From positions 2,510,001 to 2,574,000 of the forward strand of contig JAQPZY010001581.1 in NCBI GenBank assembly GCA_029931535.1: a stretch of DNA of 64,000 bases, given 5' to 3'. Position numbers and translations under genes: made by a program. Positions within the stretch are counted from its first letter, which is position 1, and every line of letters starts with the position of its first letter. Of this stretch, positions 7,741-18,199 are shown in pieces. The DNA is from Margaritifera margaritifera (lineage: Eukaryota > Mollusca > Bivalvia > Unionida > Margaritiferidae). The notes beneath the pieces are model-generated. The model was not told the DNA's origin. It worked only from the letters and a program-made list of their open reading frames with translations, and did no database searches.

Positions 7741-7802
7741 GATGTTTTCCTTCACGTCCGTTCTTCCAGCATATAAAGCGACCCATTCCCCAGTCGCGCC
7801 AT
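7741..7802 (+). promoter_or_regulatory. Shared promoter box, copy 3, cut off from its gene
   Basis: GATGTTTTCCTTCACGTCCG, CTTCCAGCATATAAAGCG (TATAAA 7772-7777) and CAGTCGCGCCAT at 7791-7802. Directly after it the LINE-related repeat begins (7803). The string TCGCGCCAT (7794-7802) recurs at 16550-16558 in the leader of the 16586 gene. Confidence 0.6.
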
Positions 7803-8180
7803 GAGAGGAGGGGCTCTTTCCAGGGAGGAAGGGATTGGCAGGCCGGGACTATTAGGGGCCCAGGTGCGCCGCAAAGGCGATCCAATCTCAACCCCCTTGG
7901 ACTGAAAAATCTCCACTCCCATGGATATGACTTAGGGGCAAGAAAAACCTCAAACCTCAACTTACCTCACTAACAACAATATCGACATCATAATATTATT
8001 AATAACAAATCATGCAGTTTTTTTTTTTAAATTTATTTTTATTACACTAAGACTAACGCTTGGTAAAGGCTTCCGGCAGAAATCACAAGGGACAACATAG
8101 AACAACCTGACCTCTCAAAACTTTAGTACGATATAAGGTGGTCCTAAGTCCTGACCATCAGGCCCAGCCGCACGTGTGGC
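7803..8180 (+). repeat. LINE-related direct repeat, copy 1
   Basis: About 375 bp nearly identical to 15308-15680 and more distantly similar to 14915-15265. Shared words include GGTGCGCCGCAAAGGCGA, CTCCACTCCCATG and AACGCTTGGTAAAGGCTTCC. No open frame. Probably the 3' untranslated region of the LINE family, here without its body. Confidence 0.75.
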
Positions 8181-9160
8181 CCTAAGAGACGATAGAAGAC
8201 GTGTTTCAAAGCCGTGGAGTAGTACGAGTTTCCGTACTCTCTACCATTAAATCCGCTGACCACTAAGGGCCTATGGGATCACCCTTAAGCGAGGCTTAGA
8301 GGGCCCACAACCTTAGTAGCTTCGACACAAGCACAACTTACAGGCAGCGGTAGACAACAAGGCTTTGCGTCTAAAACGAAACAACCACCACTACTATTGC
8401 CGATCCAGCCTTCCAGCCATCCAGCCAAATACACACATCATTCCAGCCATCCAGCCATCATCAAGCAGCCAGCCAGCCTGCCAACCAGCCATCATCGCCA
8501 TCATAGACTTTAAGAGAATAAGATAAATAAGGTAAATTAGGAAATTTCAAAACTAAACCTACGGGTCTAAACTCCGCATTCGTGGCAATAACTGAGTATA
8601 CTCTCTTACTCATTTCCTGACTAATCTTGTGATTTTTATGAATAATAACATTACTAAAATATCTCCCTTAACAACAGATAGCAAAATATAGAACATTCGG
8701 TATCCGAAACAGTAAACAATACAATTCCTTTGTCTAAAATATTTTCGGCGCCAAAATTGTTATTGTTGTTGTTGGTATTTTTCCTTGTCGTATAACTTTG
8801 GTCGAGCGCGCTGTGGGATTTCAAGCCGGGCTAAAAAAAACAGGTGCTAGGAACCATAATAGCATATACCTGGACAGAATCCTTGCATATACTCAAGCTT
8901 TAGAGATCACTGCGAGATTTTCTGTCACCTTGAGCACGTTGAAGCCTTACGGTCGAATAAGTCGCGATTAACTGACGAGGTGAATAATAATAATAAATTG
9001 TAACCCCTGTGCTACCGTTGTTTGGAAAAAAAAGACACTAACCAATTAATCCAGTGCAATCTGTCTGTTCAAAACAAAAATTATAAATAAACAAATAAAA
9101 AAAAAGAAATAAAAAAATTTTAAAAATTAATTTTCTACCCCTGTTAAACTTAGGAAAACA
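8181..9160. other. Non-coding stretch before LINE ORF1
   Basis: No open frame of note. 8405-8505 is built of CCAGCCATCCAGCCA-type repeats. TTTTCGGCGCCAAAATTG at about 8741 and a TAATAATAATAA block at about 8983 are the other recognisable pieces; the latter could be the tail of a truncated LINE copy. Probably the 5' untranslated region of the LINE plus an older fragment. Confidence 0.4.
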
Positions 9161-10788
9161 ATGGAGAGAATAAAAATGAATAAACAGAAAGTAATGAGGA
9201 AACCTGGAAATAGATCAAAGGTCATAACAGCCACTCCACCCACGCACTTAGGTACAATCGTAATGAACCCAAAAGGAGGCATACGAGCAAATATTCTGAA
9301 CTTTACATCCGTATTATCCCCCTCAAGCAAGGATCAATCACAAATTGAAATCCACTTAAATAACTCATCAAAGGGCATGAGTCAAAATATGGAAGACACC
9401 ATACCAGTGTTAGGCTCCCCAGTAGACGGCAGCTGTGGCCGCACAAACCTGTATGTCGGTACCCCGCTAACAATGTCACCAATTATACACTACAACATGT
9501 CCCACTCGCCTGATACAGAAATCATAATGAGAGGACAACAATATCATTATGACACAGGAAGTTTCACAGAATTAAACACCACTCAACCAATAGGAAAACC
9601 CAACCCAAATATCCGATTAGCTGTAACTCCATTAGGTGTGTGGGGGGGGGGGGAGGGGGAAGGGGGATAGCTCCTGACCCCATCCATGATAAAACCAATA
9701 TGCAGATAAACATTCAAAATAAGGAGGTGGAAAACGGGCAGTCTAGACCCAACACATATGCCATAGTATTACAGAAAGGAGTGAATCAAAAACAAATAAA
9801 TAAGGAGGAATCAAAACCTATAAAAACATCAACACCAAATGCTACAAAAACAATCTGCGCTAAGGTACACCTCAGCCAAGTAGCAGGCCACTCAAAAGTA
9901 GGGATAGAAACAGACGAATGGAAACAGGCCCTAACAATCCAGGACATACAAGACCATATTGAAATAAAAACAAGTCCACTGTTCAAAGGAAAGGGGAAAC
10001 AACCATTAAAAGGAGGCCCCAAAAGCAAATCGGCAAATAAAACAACTAAAAACACTAAAAAGCAATCTGAAACTAAAAATCTACTGCGGTAATCTTGTAC
10101 TTCAATCAAAATCCACCAACAGTCATACGTGTACGAACACTGGGAAATTATGCTCGACTACTAGAGTATAAAAACAAACCACGCTTATGCAGCAAATGCC
10201 AAGGGTGGGGTCACTTCACCTAAAAATGCACGTTCCGACCAAGATGCAGTAAGTGTGGAGGAAAACATCAAGAAAAATGTAAATTTGTAAGACAGAAGTG
10301 TGCAAACTGCAGTGAATCGCACCACCCGAAATCACACGACTGCTTGCACAGAATCAAAGAAATACAAACAATGGAAATCATGTCACAAAAACAAGTAACA
10401 TACCAGGCAGCCAAAAAACAACTTCAGGATGGCCCTAAAACATCAAAACAAACAAACCGCACAGACCACAAACAAGAATCAATAAAAAATAACCAAAAAC
10501 AAAACCCTATTCTAGATATAAACACAAATCCCCAAATAACAGTACCAAATCACAAAACAAAACCTCAGCAAGAAAAAGAAAGCAACAATAACAAAACCTG
10601 CCACCAAACACCGGTAAAACAAACAGTAACTAAATCAAAAGCGCAAGTACCTAACAAAAGTCATACAAAAACAACCAATCCAACACCGAAATCAAAACCG
10701 CAAGAACCTAACAATCCAATACAATCTCAGCCTGAATCAACCACAAATAAAAGTATCAATCAAATACCAATAAGCCAAATCCTATAAC
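9161..10788 (+). pseudogene. LINE ORF1 (gag-like, zinc knuckles), frameshifted
   Basis: RNA-binding ORF1 protein of a non-LTR retrotransposon. The N-terminal part is open from ATG 9161 to a G-run at about 9642-9662, where the frame changes and continues to 10092. It then changes frame again. Between about 10185 and 10335 the sequence encodes a Cys/His array: CSKCQGWGHF (then a stop), CSKCGGKH-EKC and CANCSESHHPKSHDC, i.e. three CCHC-type knuckles. The C-terminus (10344-10788) is a Lys/Gln/Asn/Thr-rich tail. At least three breaks. Followed by ORF2. Confidence 0.75.
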
Positions 10789-10963
10789 TAATCCGGGATA
10801 TAATCAATGGAGCACTGAAACCAAATCAGGACAATCACGTACCTGCAGAGGGCGTACTCAACCTAATCGCAACACAAACAAACTTACGGATTACAACTCA
10901 GGCACCTGGGCCTTCATCTAAGAAAGATGAAAATCACAACTCCAAAACTGGGATGAACCCAAA

Positions 10964-13900
10964 ATGGAGTACAAAGAAATAATCCGTATTTGGCAGTGGA
11001 ACTGGAGGGGGATACGTTCCAATATCCCGGAACTGATTATAAAACTTCAAACTGACATCAATAAACCAGATATTGTTGGCCTTCAGGAGACGCACTTGAA
11101 CGAGCAAAATACAAATCCTCCCAAAATTCCAGGATATTCAATATGTTACTTAAAAAACAGACCAAATGGAAAGAAGGGAGGAGGTAAGGCAACTTTTGTC
11201 AGCGACGCTCTATCGAGTGAGTCTGTTGAAAGCACACAAAAACAACAAACTCCGATCAACTTCCGGAATTTCAAATCATTAAAATTTACACTGACAGCAA
11301 CCCAATAATGGTGGTAAACATATATGACCCAGGAGGGGGGCAAATGATAAAACCCGAAACATACCAAAATCTTAATAGTGATTTTGGAGAAAACATCATC
11401 ATCTGTGGTGATTTCAAAGCACACAGTGAACAATGGGGGGAACCCATTTGGATAGTAGGGGTGGTGGTATTGAAAGGTGGATCATGTTATCAAACCTGGT
11501 GATATTAAATGATGGCTCTCCAACTAGAGTCAATCCTGAAAATGGAACTATGTCAGCCATTGATCGAACGTTATGCTCACCCAAGACTGCGGAAGTTTCC
11601 GATTGGGGGGTTGATCAATCGAGCACACTAGGCAGTGACCATTTCCCAATATTAACAACAATATACTTAAAAGTGCACAAAAACTACACCACAACTACAC
11701 CCAAATGGAGATTTGACAAGGCTGACTGGGGGACGTTTCGCTCTCTATGTGAGGGGATGGACAGTACCATGCTATATAACGACAATGTTAATATCTTTAA
11801 CGAAAACATCGTTAAAATGCTTTCATCGGCAGCGGAGCGGTGCATCCCCAAAACAGGAGGGCGAGGCAACAAAAGATCAGTCCCCTGGTGGAACGAAAAA
11901 TGTAGACAGGCCATACGGGAAAAGAAAACGGCCCTAAATAAATTCAGGTACTCCAAAAGTTCCGATGATTTCCTCGCCTATAAGAAAAAAGGGAGAGTAG
12001 TTAAAAAATACCATCTTTACAGCTAAATAGAACTCATGGAAGCAATTCTGCTCAACATTAAACCATAAGACAAACTCTAAGCAAGTATGGGCTAAGATTA
12101 TAAAAATTAGGGGCAAAGCTACCTTCTCGACCCCAAAACTCCCCGGGCTCATAACTGATGGGGAGAAAGCCGCAAAATTAGCCACCCACTTTGCCGAAAT
12201 GAGCAGTAAATCTAACCTCTCAGAAAAGTTCCAAAAATATTTTTTAAAAATAGAGAAGGAACAACCCCAATTTTTTTACTCATAGAAGAAACAATTCAAG
12301 CCCCTTAAATATTGATTTCACAGTATATGAGTGGCGTAAAGCACTAAGCAAAAAAAAAAAAAAAAAAAAAAGTCACGTCTCCCGGTGAGGACCGACTAGG
12401 CTATGAAATCTATAAAAAAAAATCTCTTGGAAAATATTGAACTGGCGATATTGGATCTGCTGAATCTGATTTGGCAATCGGGTGAAATACCGACACGCTG
12501 GAAACAAGCGGTTGTCATCCCAATCCCGAAACCCCGAAAAGATCCAGCAGATATCAATTCGTACAGACCAATCTCCCTCACTAATAATATATGCAAAATC
12601 ATGGAAACAATGATAAAAAATAGATTGAAGCACCACCTGGAAAGTAAAATTTTGATATCCCAAAACCAAAGCGGTTTCCGTAATAAAAGATCCACAATAG
12701 ACCAATTAGTACGGTTGGAGTCCAGCATAAGACTGGCTTTTAATGCAAAAAGGAAAAGCGATCGTAATCTTATAGCAGTATTCCTTGACCTAGAAAAAGA
12801 ATATGATCTGATTTGGACAAAGGGACTAATTGCAAAATTAAACCATTATGGACTTACAGGCCGCATGCATAAATGGATATCAAATTTCTTATCAGGCCGA
12901 AAAATCCAAACCAGGGTGGGCAACAGCTACTCCGAAACAATTGAACTTAAGAACGGTACACCCCAAGGTAGCGTCTTAAGCCCTACTCTGTTTAACATCA
13001 TGATTAATGACCTAGATTGGTCAGTCGACCCTACTGATCTGGACCTCTCAATTTGCTGACGATAGTGGAATCTGGAAAGCGGGAAACCCCTCCAGTGAAA
13101 CTGTCGTCAGATGATTACAGGTGGAACTAGATAAGATTGGTCAATGAGCCGATAGGTGGGACTTCAAACTATCGCCAGGTAAAACAGTAGGGGTCATGAT
13201 TACACCAAAAGTAAACTTAAAGAAAAAACTACCGAAACTAAACTTAAATGGTAGGGAGATAAAATTTGAAAAGGTGGCTAGGTTCCTAGGGATGCTATTC
13301 GATGAGCACTTGACATGGAGCAACCATATAACAGAGCTAGTGAGACGGTGTGGACAAGATCTGAACCTTTTGAGAAACCCTAGGGGCACCGATTGGGGGA
13401 CAGATCAGACCACACTTCTCACACTATATAGGTCACTTATCCGATCCAAATCGATTATGGATGCCAGGTGTACGCATCGGCCCGACCTAACATATTTAAA
13501 AAATTGGATAGCATACAACATAAAGCTCTTGTTATCTGCACCGGTGCTCTCAGTAGCATATCTAGGGACGAATGTAGGATTCTAACCGGGGAACCACCAC
13601 TCAACCTAAGACGAGAGGAGTTACTCCTGAGGTATGCGACCAGGATTTCAATTCATGTTAAGTCGCACCCTACAAGAGCTATAATAGAGAAATGCAATAA
13701 GCCCTTCCGACACAAACTGTGCATGAGTTTGCCAGGAGGGAAAAAAATCCATGACCTTAAAAAGGAATTAGACATCCCTAATATACAAGCGGAAGTCATA
13801 AACTACCCGGACCCCGCACCATGGATCAGGAAAACGCCAAAAATAAACCTAAATGCACTTTCTTATGGAAATAAACAAGAACAACCCATAGAAATAAGGG

Positions 13901-14790
13901 CTAAAATTATCTCTGAAATAGAAAGTAGGTATAAGGGGTACATCCAAATATACACGGATGGTTCTAATACCCCAGACCAAGGACGGACTGTAGCAGCAGC
14001 AGTGATTCCTGAGAAAAACATCACCCTGGGGGCGAGGCTACCAAAATGGCTACTCTATTTATACGGTCGAATTTTGGGCTATTATCCAAGCAATCCAATG
14101 GATAAAAACTAGCCAAACACCTAAAACAGTCATAGTTAGCGACTCCCTCGGTGAGCTGCGAACTTTGGAATCAGGTAACTCAACCAGTCGAGAAAACATG
14201 ATTAGAGAAGTCTACTTAAGACTAAAAACCCTCGAACAAAACAAACAGATTGTAGAATTCATGTGGGTGCCCTCCCATATAAACATCCCTGGAAATGAGA
14301 GGGCAGATAAAGAAGCAAAAAATAAACTTAATGACCCAGAAGTGCACCACCTGGATTACAGCATATATGAGATTTGCAGCATAATAAAACAAAAAATTAA
14401 AAAAGGGCGCAAATTATACAATATACAAGCAGGTTTGTAGAAATATCGTCGTCCCAAACCTGGCAAATCCGTTTGACATCAAAATTATAAATATAATAAA
14501 AACTAGCAAAACACTCCTAGCCAGCAGTTTTGGAAGATTTGTGCCAGGGATAAGAGAGAAAGGAATCAACTGCCCTCACTGTCCCAACCCATAGACGCTC
14601 AACCATGTATTCAATGACTGCCCAAACTACAACGAGGCAAGGAAAAAATTCCAGGAAAAACAAGAAAAACTGAAAACCCCAACCCAACATCCGAAGTTTC
14701 TTAATACAGGAATCAACAAGACTAACATCAACCTAGTGTACGCAAACATCCTGGGCTACATTTGTGACATAGGAAAAAGAGGAAACATTT
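10964..14790 (+). pseudogene. LINE ORF2: endonuclease, reverse transcriptase, RNase H (I-group), decayed
   Basis: Domains in order. APE-type endonuclease: IRIWQWNWRGIRSN, IVGLQETHL, IIICGDFKAHSEQWG, and LGSDHFPI with the active His. Reverse transcriptase: SYRPISLTNNICKIMETMI, SGFRNKRSTIDQL, LIAVFLDLEKEYD, KNGTPQGSVLSPTLFNIMIN. The catalytic FADD motif is at 13052-13063 in the neighbouring frame. RNase H: IYTDGSN, VSDSLGEL, WVPSHINIPGNERAD. A C-terminal CCHC knuckle (CPHC...HVFNDC) is at 14575-14635. EN, RT and RNase H together place it near the I/Nimb group. Frame changes occur near 11300, 11450, 12030, 13040 and 14065, there is a stop in the CCHC knuckle, and an A-run lies at 12350-12371. 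Not active. Confidence 0.85.
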
Positions 14791-14914
14791 AATTCCCCGG
14801 TTAGTAATAACAAAATAATTTCATAGAAAGAAAGAGAGGTAAAAGAAAGATAACATCAACAACAACAAAAATGTAAAAAATGCAGAAAACCATGGCAAAC
14901 CCGAACAGTCAAAG
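14791..14914 (+). other. LINE 3' flank
   Basis: A-rich, no frame. Leads into the distant copy of the 3' repeat. Confidence 0.4.
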
Positions 14915-15265
14915 GCGGGAGAGGAGGGGCCCCGCACAAGGGGGGACGGATTGGTATGTCAGGATCGCTAGAAAGCTAGGGTGCCGTGGCGCGCCGCAAA
15001 GGCGAGACAATCCCCGCCCTCTTATCTTGAACGGGAGAGACTCCACTCCCATGACAAAACTGAGAGGCAAGCCATATCACAACACATCTTAACTCACTTA
15101 ATAATGAAAATTAATAATGAATGAAACCAAAAATAAAAATGAAATCACACAATTACTAAAATCAACCCAAGTACAACACCTAAACAGTAACAACATTATC
15201 GACATCATAACATTATTAATAACTCTAAGACTAACGCTTAGTGAAGGCTTCCGGCAGAACCCATC
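14915..15265 (+). repeat. LINE-related direct repeat, divergent copy
   Basis: Starts GAGAGGAGGGGC and ends with ACGCTTAGTGAAGGCTTCC, as the other two copies do, with GCGCCGCAAAGGCGA and CTCCACTCCCATG at the same relative places, but the spacer sequence differs. Probably the LINE's own 3' untranslated region. Confidence 0.65.
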
Positions 15266-15307
15266 AAACCCATTAATAAATACTACGGCAACCCCAAAAG
15301 CCTAAGG

Positions 15308-15680
15308 CGGGAGAGGAGGGGCTCTTCCCAGGGAGGAAGGGATTGGCAGGCCGGGACTATTAGGGGCCCAGGTGCGCCGCAAAGGCGATCCAATCTTAGA
15401 CCCCTTGGCCTGGAAAATCTCCACTCCCATGGATATGACTTAGGGGCAAGAAAAACCTCAACTTACCTCACTAACAACAATATCGACATCATAATATTAT
15501 TAATAACAAATCATGCAGTTTTTTTAAAATTTTTTTATTTTTATTACACTAAGACTAACGCTTGGTAAAGGCTTCCGGCAGAAATCACAAGGGACAACAT
15601 AGAACAACCTGACCTCTCAAAACTTTAGCACGATATAAGGTGGTCCTAAGTCCTGACTATCAGGCCCAGCCGCACAAGGT
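15308..15680 (+). repeat. LINE-related direct repeat, copy 2
   Basis: Near-identical to 7803-8180 over about 370 bp, differing mainly by short indels in A/T runs. Confidence 0.75.
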
Positions 15681-16090
15681 GGCAACTATTGAAAACACTA
15701 GAATAATGAAACATGACCCTGTAAGCCGGTCCATTACAAAATTAAAGAATATAAGGTGGCCTAACCCCAGACCACTAAGCCCCTACCGCACAATGCGGTA
15801 ACTGATGAAGTAAACGCCTCAAAAATTAAAAACTGACGTAGTAAAGGGTAAGCATATGTACCAGATGTTAGGAAGGAAAACACTAATAAGACCCAAGTAC
15901 AAATTAGACTATATAAGGTGGTCCCAAACCCAGACCATCCGGCCCCGCCTCACAAGGTGGCATCAACCTATCAAACCCATCGAACTGGCCAAAACAATTA
16001 AGTCTATAAGGATGTATCAAGTCAAGACCACCAGGGACCTACCGCACAAGGTGGTGACTACTTCTGGAATCACCCCCACATCAGTTAACA
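15590..16090 (+). repeat. Imperfect tandem repeat with TATAAGGTGG and CACAAGGTGG words
   Basis: Four units, TATAAGGTGG-type words at about 15633, 15750, 15912 and 16005, each followed 40-55 bp later by CCGCACAAGGTGGCAACT-type sequence. Spacing 93-162 bp. Copy 1 at 8136 has only one unit. Confidence 0.65.
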
Positions 16091-16435
16091 TAGATCAAGT
16101 GTCGGTGCATATGCTTACTATAAATAGGATATCAACCCCTTGGATTGAACCGGACATCTATCTATCTATAACATAACAAATGTTTAACTCTCTCTAACTA
16201 ACCCAATCGTACAGCCACAAATGCCGAGTTTATATTCAAAAATTTAAAATTCATAGATAAGTTGCAAGAAGATGAATTTTCTTGATTTGGCAAACAAAAT
16301 ACAAAATTTTTAAACCTGGATCAGTTGGAGCCATCCTGGGACGTCAAGGCGCCGTCTGCAGCTCTTTCCCGCCTTTTCCGCTTCCGAACATGAGTAACTG
16401 ATAAGTGTGCGGTGCATACAATAAAGCGGCAAATA
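16091..16435. other. Non-coding stretch between LINE tail and cassette gene C
   Basis: No gene. Contains CAGTTGGAGCC at about 16323, similar to the start motif but without a TATA box. Confidence 0.35.
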
Positions 16436-16484
16436 GGTGCTTCGCACCCATTTGACGAAAAATTAAAAATTGCACGGTGTGCAA
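16436..16484. repeat. Two triloop hairpins GGTGC-TTC-GCACC and TTGCAC-GGT-GTGCAA
   Basis: Perfect stems at 16436-16448 and 16470-16484. The first belongs to the same family as those at 5756-6018, again about 100-150 bp upstream of a cassette gene. Confidence 0.6.
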
Positions 16485-16585
16485 ACTAACAACTCGTACA
16501 TGGCTAAATGGCCACACACGAGTATAATTTAAATTAAGTAAGTAAACACTCGCGCCATTCATCGTCGACTGAAAATAAGACAAGA

Positions 16586-16982
16586 ATGTCCACAGTGGAA
16601 CATTTGCAGGAAGCCTGGGATGGGATGGTGGGGCTGGAGTCGCTATTAGAAAGGATAGAGTGTTGTTGGCGTTACCCAACCACTCTACCCTATGTGACAA
16701 GCCAAGTGTCAGCCTTGAAGAAAGCCAGGAGACTTGTCCATGAAGTGATGATAAAGGAAGCCATGAAGATGAAGACCTCCTCGGTAATTCCACCCTGTCG
16801 AGTGGGATTGTTAAAAAAAAGCACTGGATTGTATTCAAGGGGTGGAGTACTTTCTAGATCGGGTACAAGAAGACTTTTGGAACTATCCCCCCCCCCCCCC
16901 CCCCTCAGCAGTGTCAGAAGATGCTGCCCTGTTCACAGCCAAGAGACTTGTGAGAGAAGTCATTTCCCGTATGGGCCTGTAG
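16586..16982 (+). pseudogene. Cassette gene C: protein with two copies of a helical module, frameshifted at a C-run
   Basis: Starts MSTVEHLQEAWDGMVGLESL at 16586, after the leader TCGCGCCATTCATCGTCGAC. Module 1 (about residues 14-58) has GLESLLERI, WRYP and KKARRLVHEVM. Module 2, in another frame around 16840-16982, has VEYFLDRVQ, FWNYP and TAKRLVREVISRMGL then TAG at 16980-16982. Both follow one pattern: hydrophobic helix, W-x-Y-P, about 15 residues, then A-x-RLV-x-EV. The frame is lost at the C(18) run 16887-16904 and at an A-run near 16814. The second helix also resembles one in the 6123 gene. The family is unknown to me. Its promoter may be the box at 7741, displaced by the LINE block. 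Confidence 0.55.
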
Positions 16983-16984
16983 TG

Positions 16985-17396
16985 CCCCGCGGGCCTTTTT
17001 ACCCTGCTATTGATCGAGAATAATCTTCAGAAAGTGATACTAAATTAAGAATCGTACTTGCTATCGGAAGATAAATTGAGATATCTTCTATCGTTTGATT
17101 ATTAAGCTGATATCTTGCACTCTGAAACAAGCTCCAACCGTTGTTAACCAGAGCTGTTTCAGCACCAGCAGCAAAAGCAACATTAGGATTTGCTGCTGTC
17201 ATCAACTTACCACGTACCTCACGAAAAACTTTGTGCGGTAAAAGATACAGATCCTTGTCCCGCGTGCTTATTGTTCTTTGTCCTTGCGTATTTTGATCGT
17301 TTGAATTATCATCAAGATATTCAACGACTCAAATTGTGTTGTAGAATTATCAAACTCTGTTACTTCGTTAAGATCAAGATACGTTTTTGTTGACAT
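16985..17396 (-). pseudogene. Polinton-like capsid protein, N-terminal fragment (minus strand)
   Basis: Reads from ATG at 17396 (MSTKTYLDLNEVTEFDNST), loses frame near 17340 and is open again to 16999 with KDLYLLPHKVFREVRGKL, VNNGWSLFQSARYQLNNQTI and IYLPIASTILNLVSLSEDYS. The layout (short acidic start, a 'dxDlYilP..F.ev.gkl' strand, 'NNgWsLF...y.lN' strand, then a 'NLV.yS.DY' strand) is that of a jelly-roll capsid protein of Polinton-like elements of another subfamily than the gene at 2219. Truncated after about 130 residues, tail to tail with gene C. Tentative. Confidence 0.5.
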
Positions 17397-17430
17397 TTTT
17401 TGTGATCTGATACACAAAATTCTTGTTGTT

Positions 17431-17700
17431 TAAAATACTGGGAGATCTAATCGCGGACCCGATCTTGCTACCAAATTGCTTATAATCTGCTTACCCTGTT
17501 TTGATAAAAAAAATTGTTTTTATCATAGCTTTTTCTGTTTCTGGTGTTGGTGCAATTTCGTTTACTACTTTCTTTATTTCTGCTTCTGTTGGTTTTCCTT
17601 TTATTTTTTTTTTTTTCTGCTATCTTCTGACCAACCGCTGCTCCTGCCGCTGATAATGCTCCTGTGGCGAAATAATTTTGTAGCGTCAACTGCAGGTGAA
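17431..17700 (-). pseudogene. Small Polinton-like protein upstream of the capsid-like fragment
   Basis: Minus-strand frame with YFATGALSAAGAAVGQKIAE, a Gly/Ala hydrophobic helix, then Lys-rich sequence. The frame shifts at A-runs. A different frame gives a more natural C-terminus (MIKTIFFIKTG then, shifted, NLVARSGPRLDLPVF) ending about 35 bp before the next ATG. A short membrane-helix protein just ahead of a capsid gene fits element gene order. Confidence 0.4.
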
Positions 17701-18199
17701 ACAGTAAATCCTTTTACGCTGATAATATCTGGTCCGAAAGATCACTCACTGTACATCTTGGCATGTATATTGATATATTTTGAGTGAAGTACATGGACAC
17801 CTTACATCACCTTCTCAAGTTTTATAAAATAGTTTAAAGCAGCTTGTTTGTTATTCATCAACTTCAAGGTACTGATACACATGATAGCAGATTTGGAAGG
17901 CATCTCCCACCTTGAGGCTGAGGTCGTCATTCAGAACAGTTGCATGAACAAAATTAGTTCCTTATATGTATATTTGTTGTTTGTTTGTTATTTATAAATC
18001 TGTAAGTATGAACAGGAACACATTCTTAAAATCATCACCTAGTTTTTGTTTTATTATTTGTATCACATATCAAATGACAATACTTACTCTTAATCCAGTG
18101 TAAGATTTCTTTTAGACATTTCTCAGATGTAACCCTTTGTAGAAATAGAAGAAGATATCTGAAACAACAAATGTCTACACTCTTACACATCAGATTATA
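17701..18199. other. AT-rich stretch without recognised content
   Basis: No gene or repeat recognised. Confidence 0.4.

Noticed and set aside
7266..7755. Minus-strand frames over the second cassette
   Set aside because: Shadow frames in T/G-rich sequence, without family resemblance.
7803..15680. LTR retrotransposon with the 375 bp repeats as LTRs
   Set aside because: The element between them has APE endonuclease and LINE-type RT, the repeats lack TG...CA ends, and a third copy lies inside.
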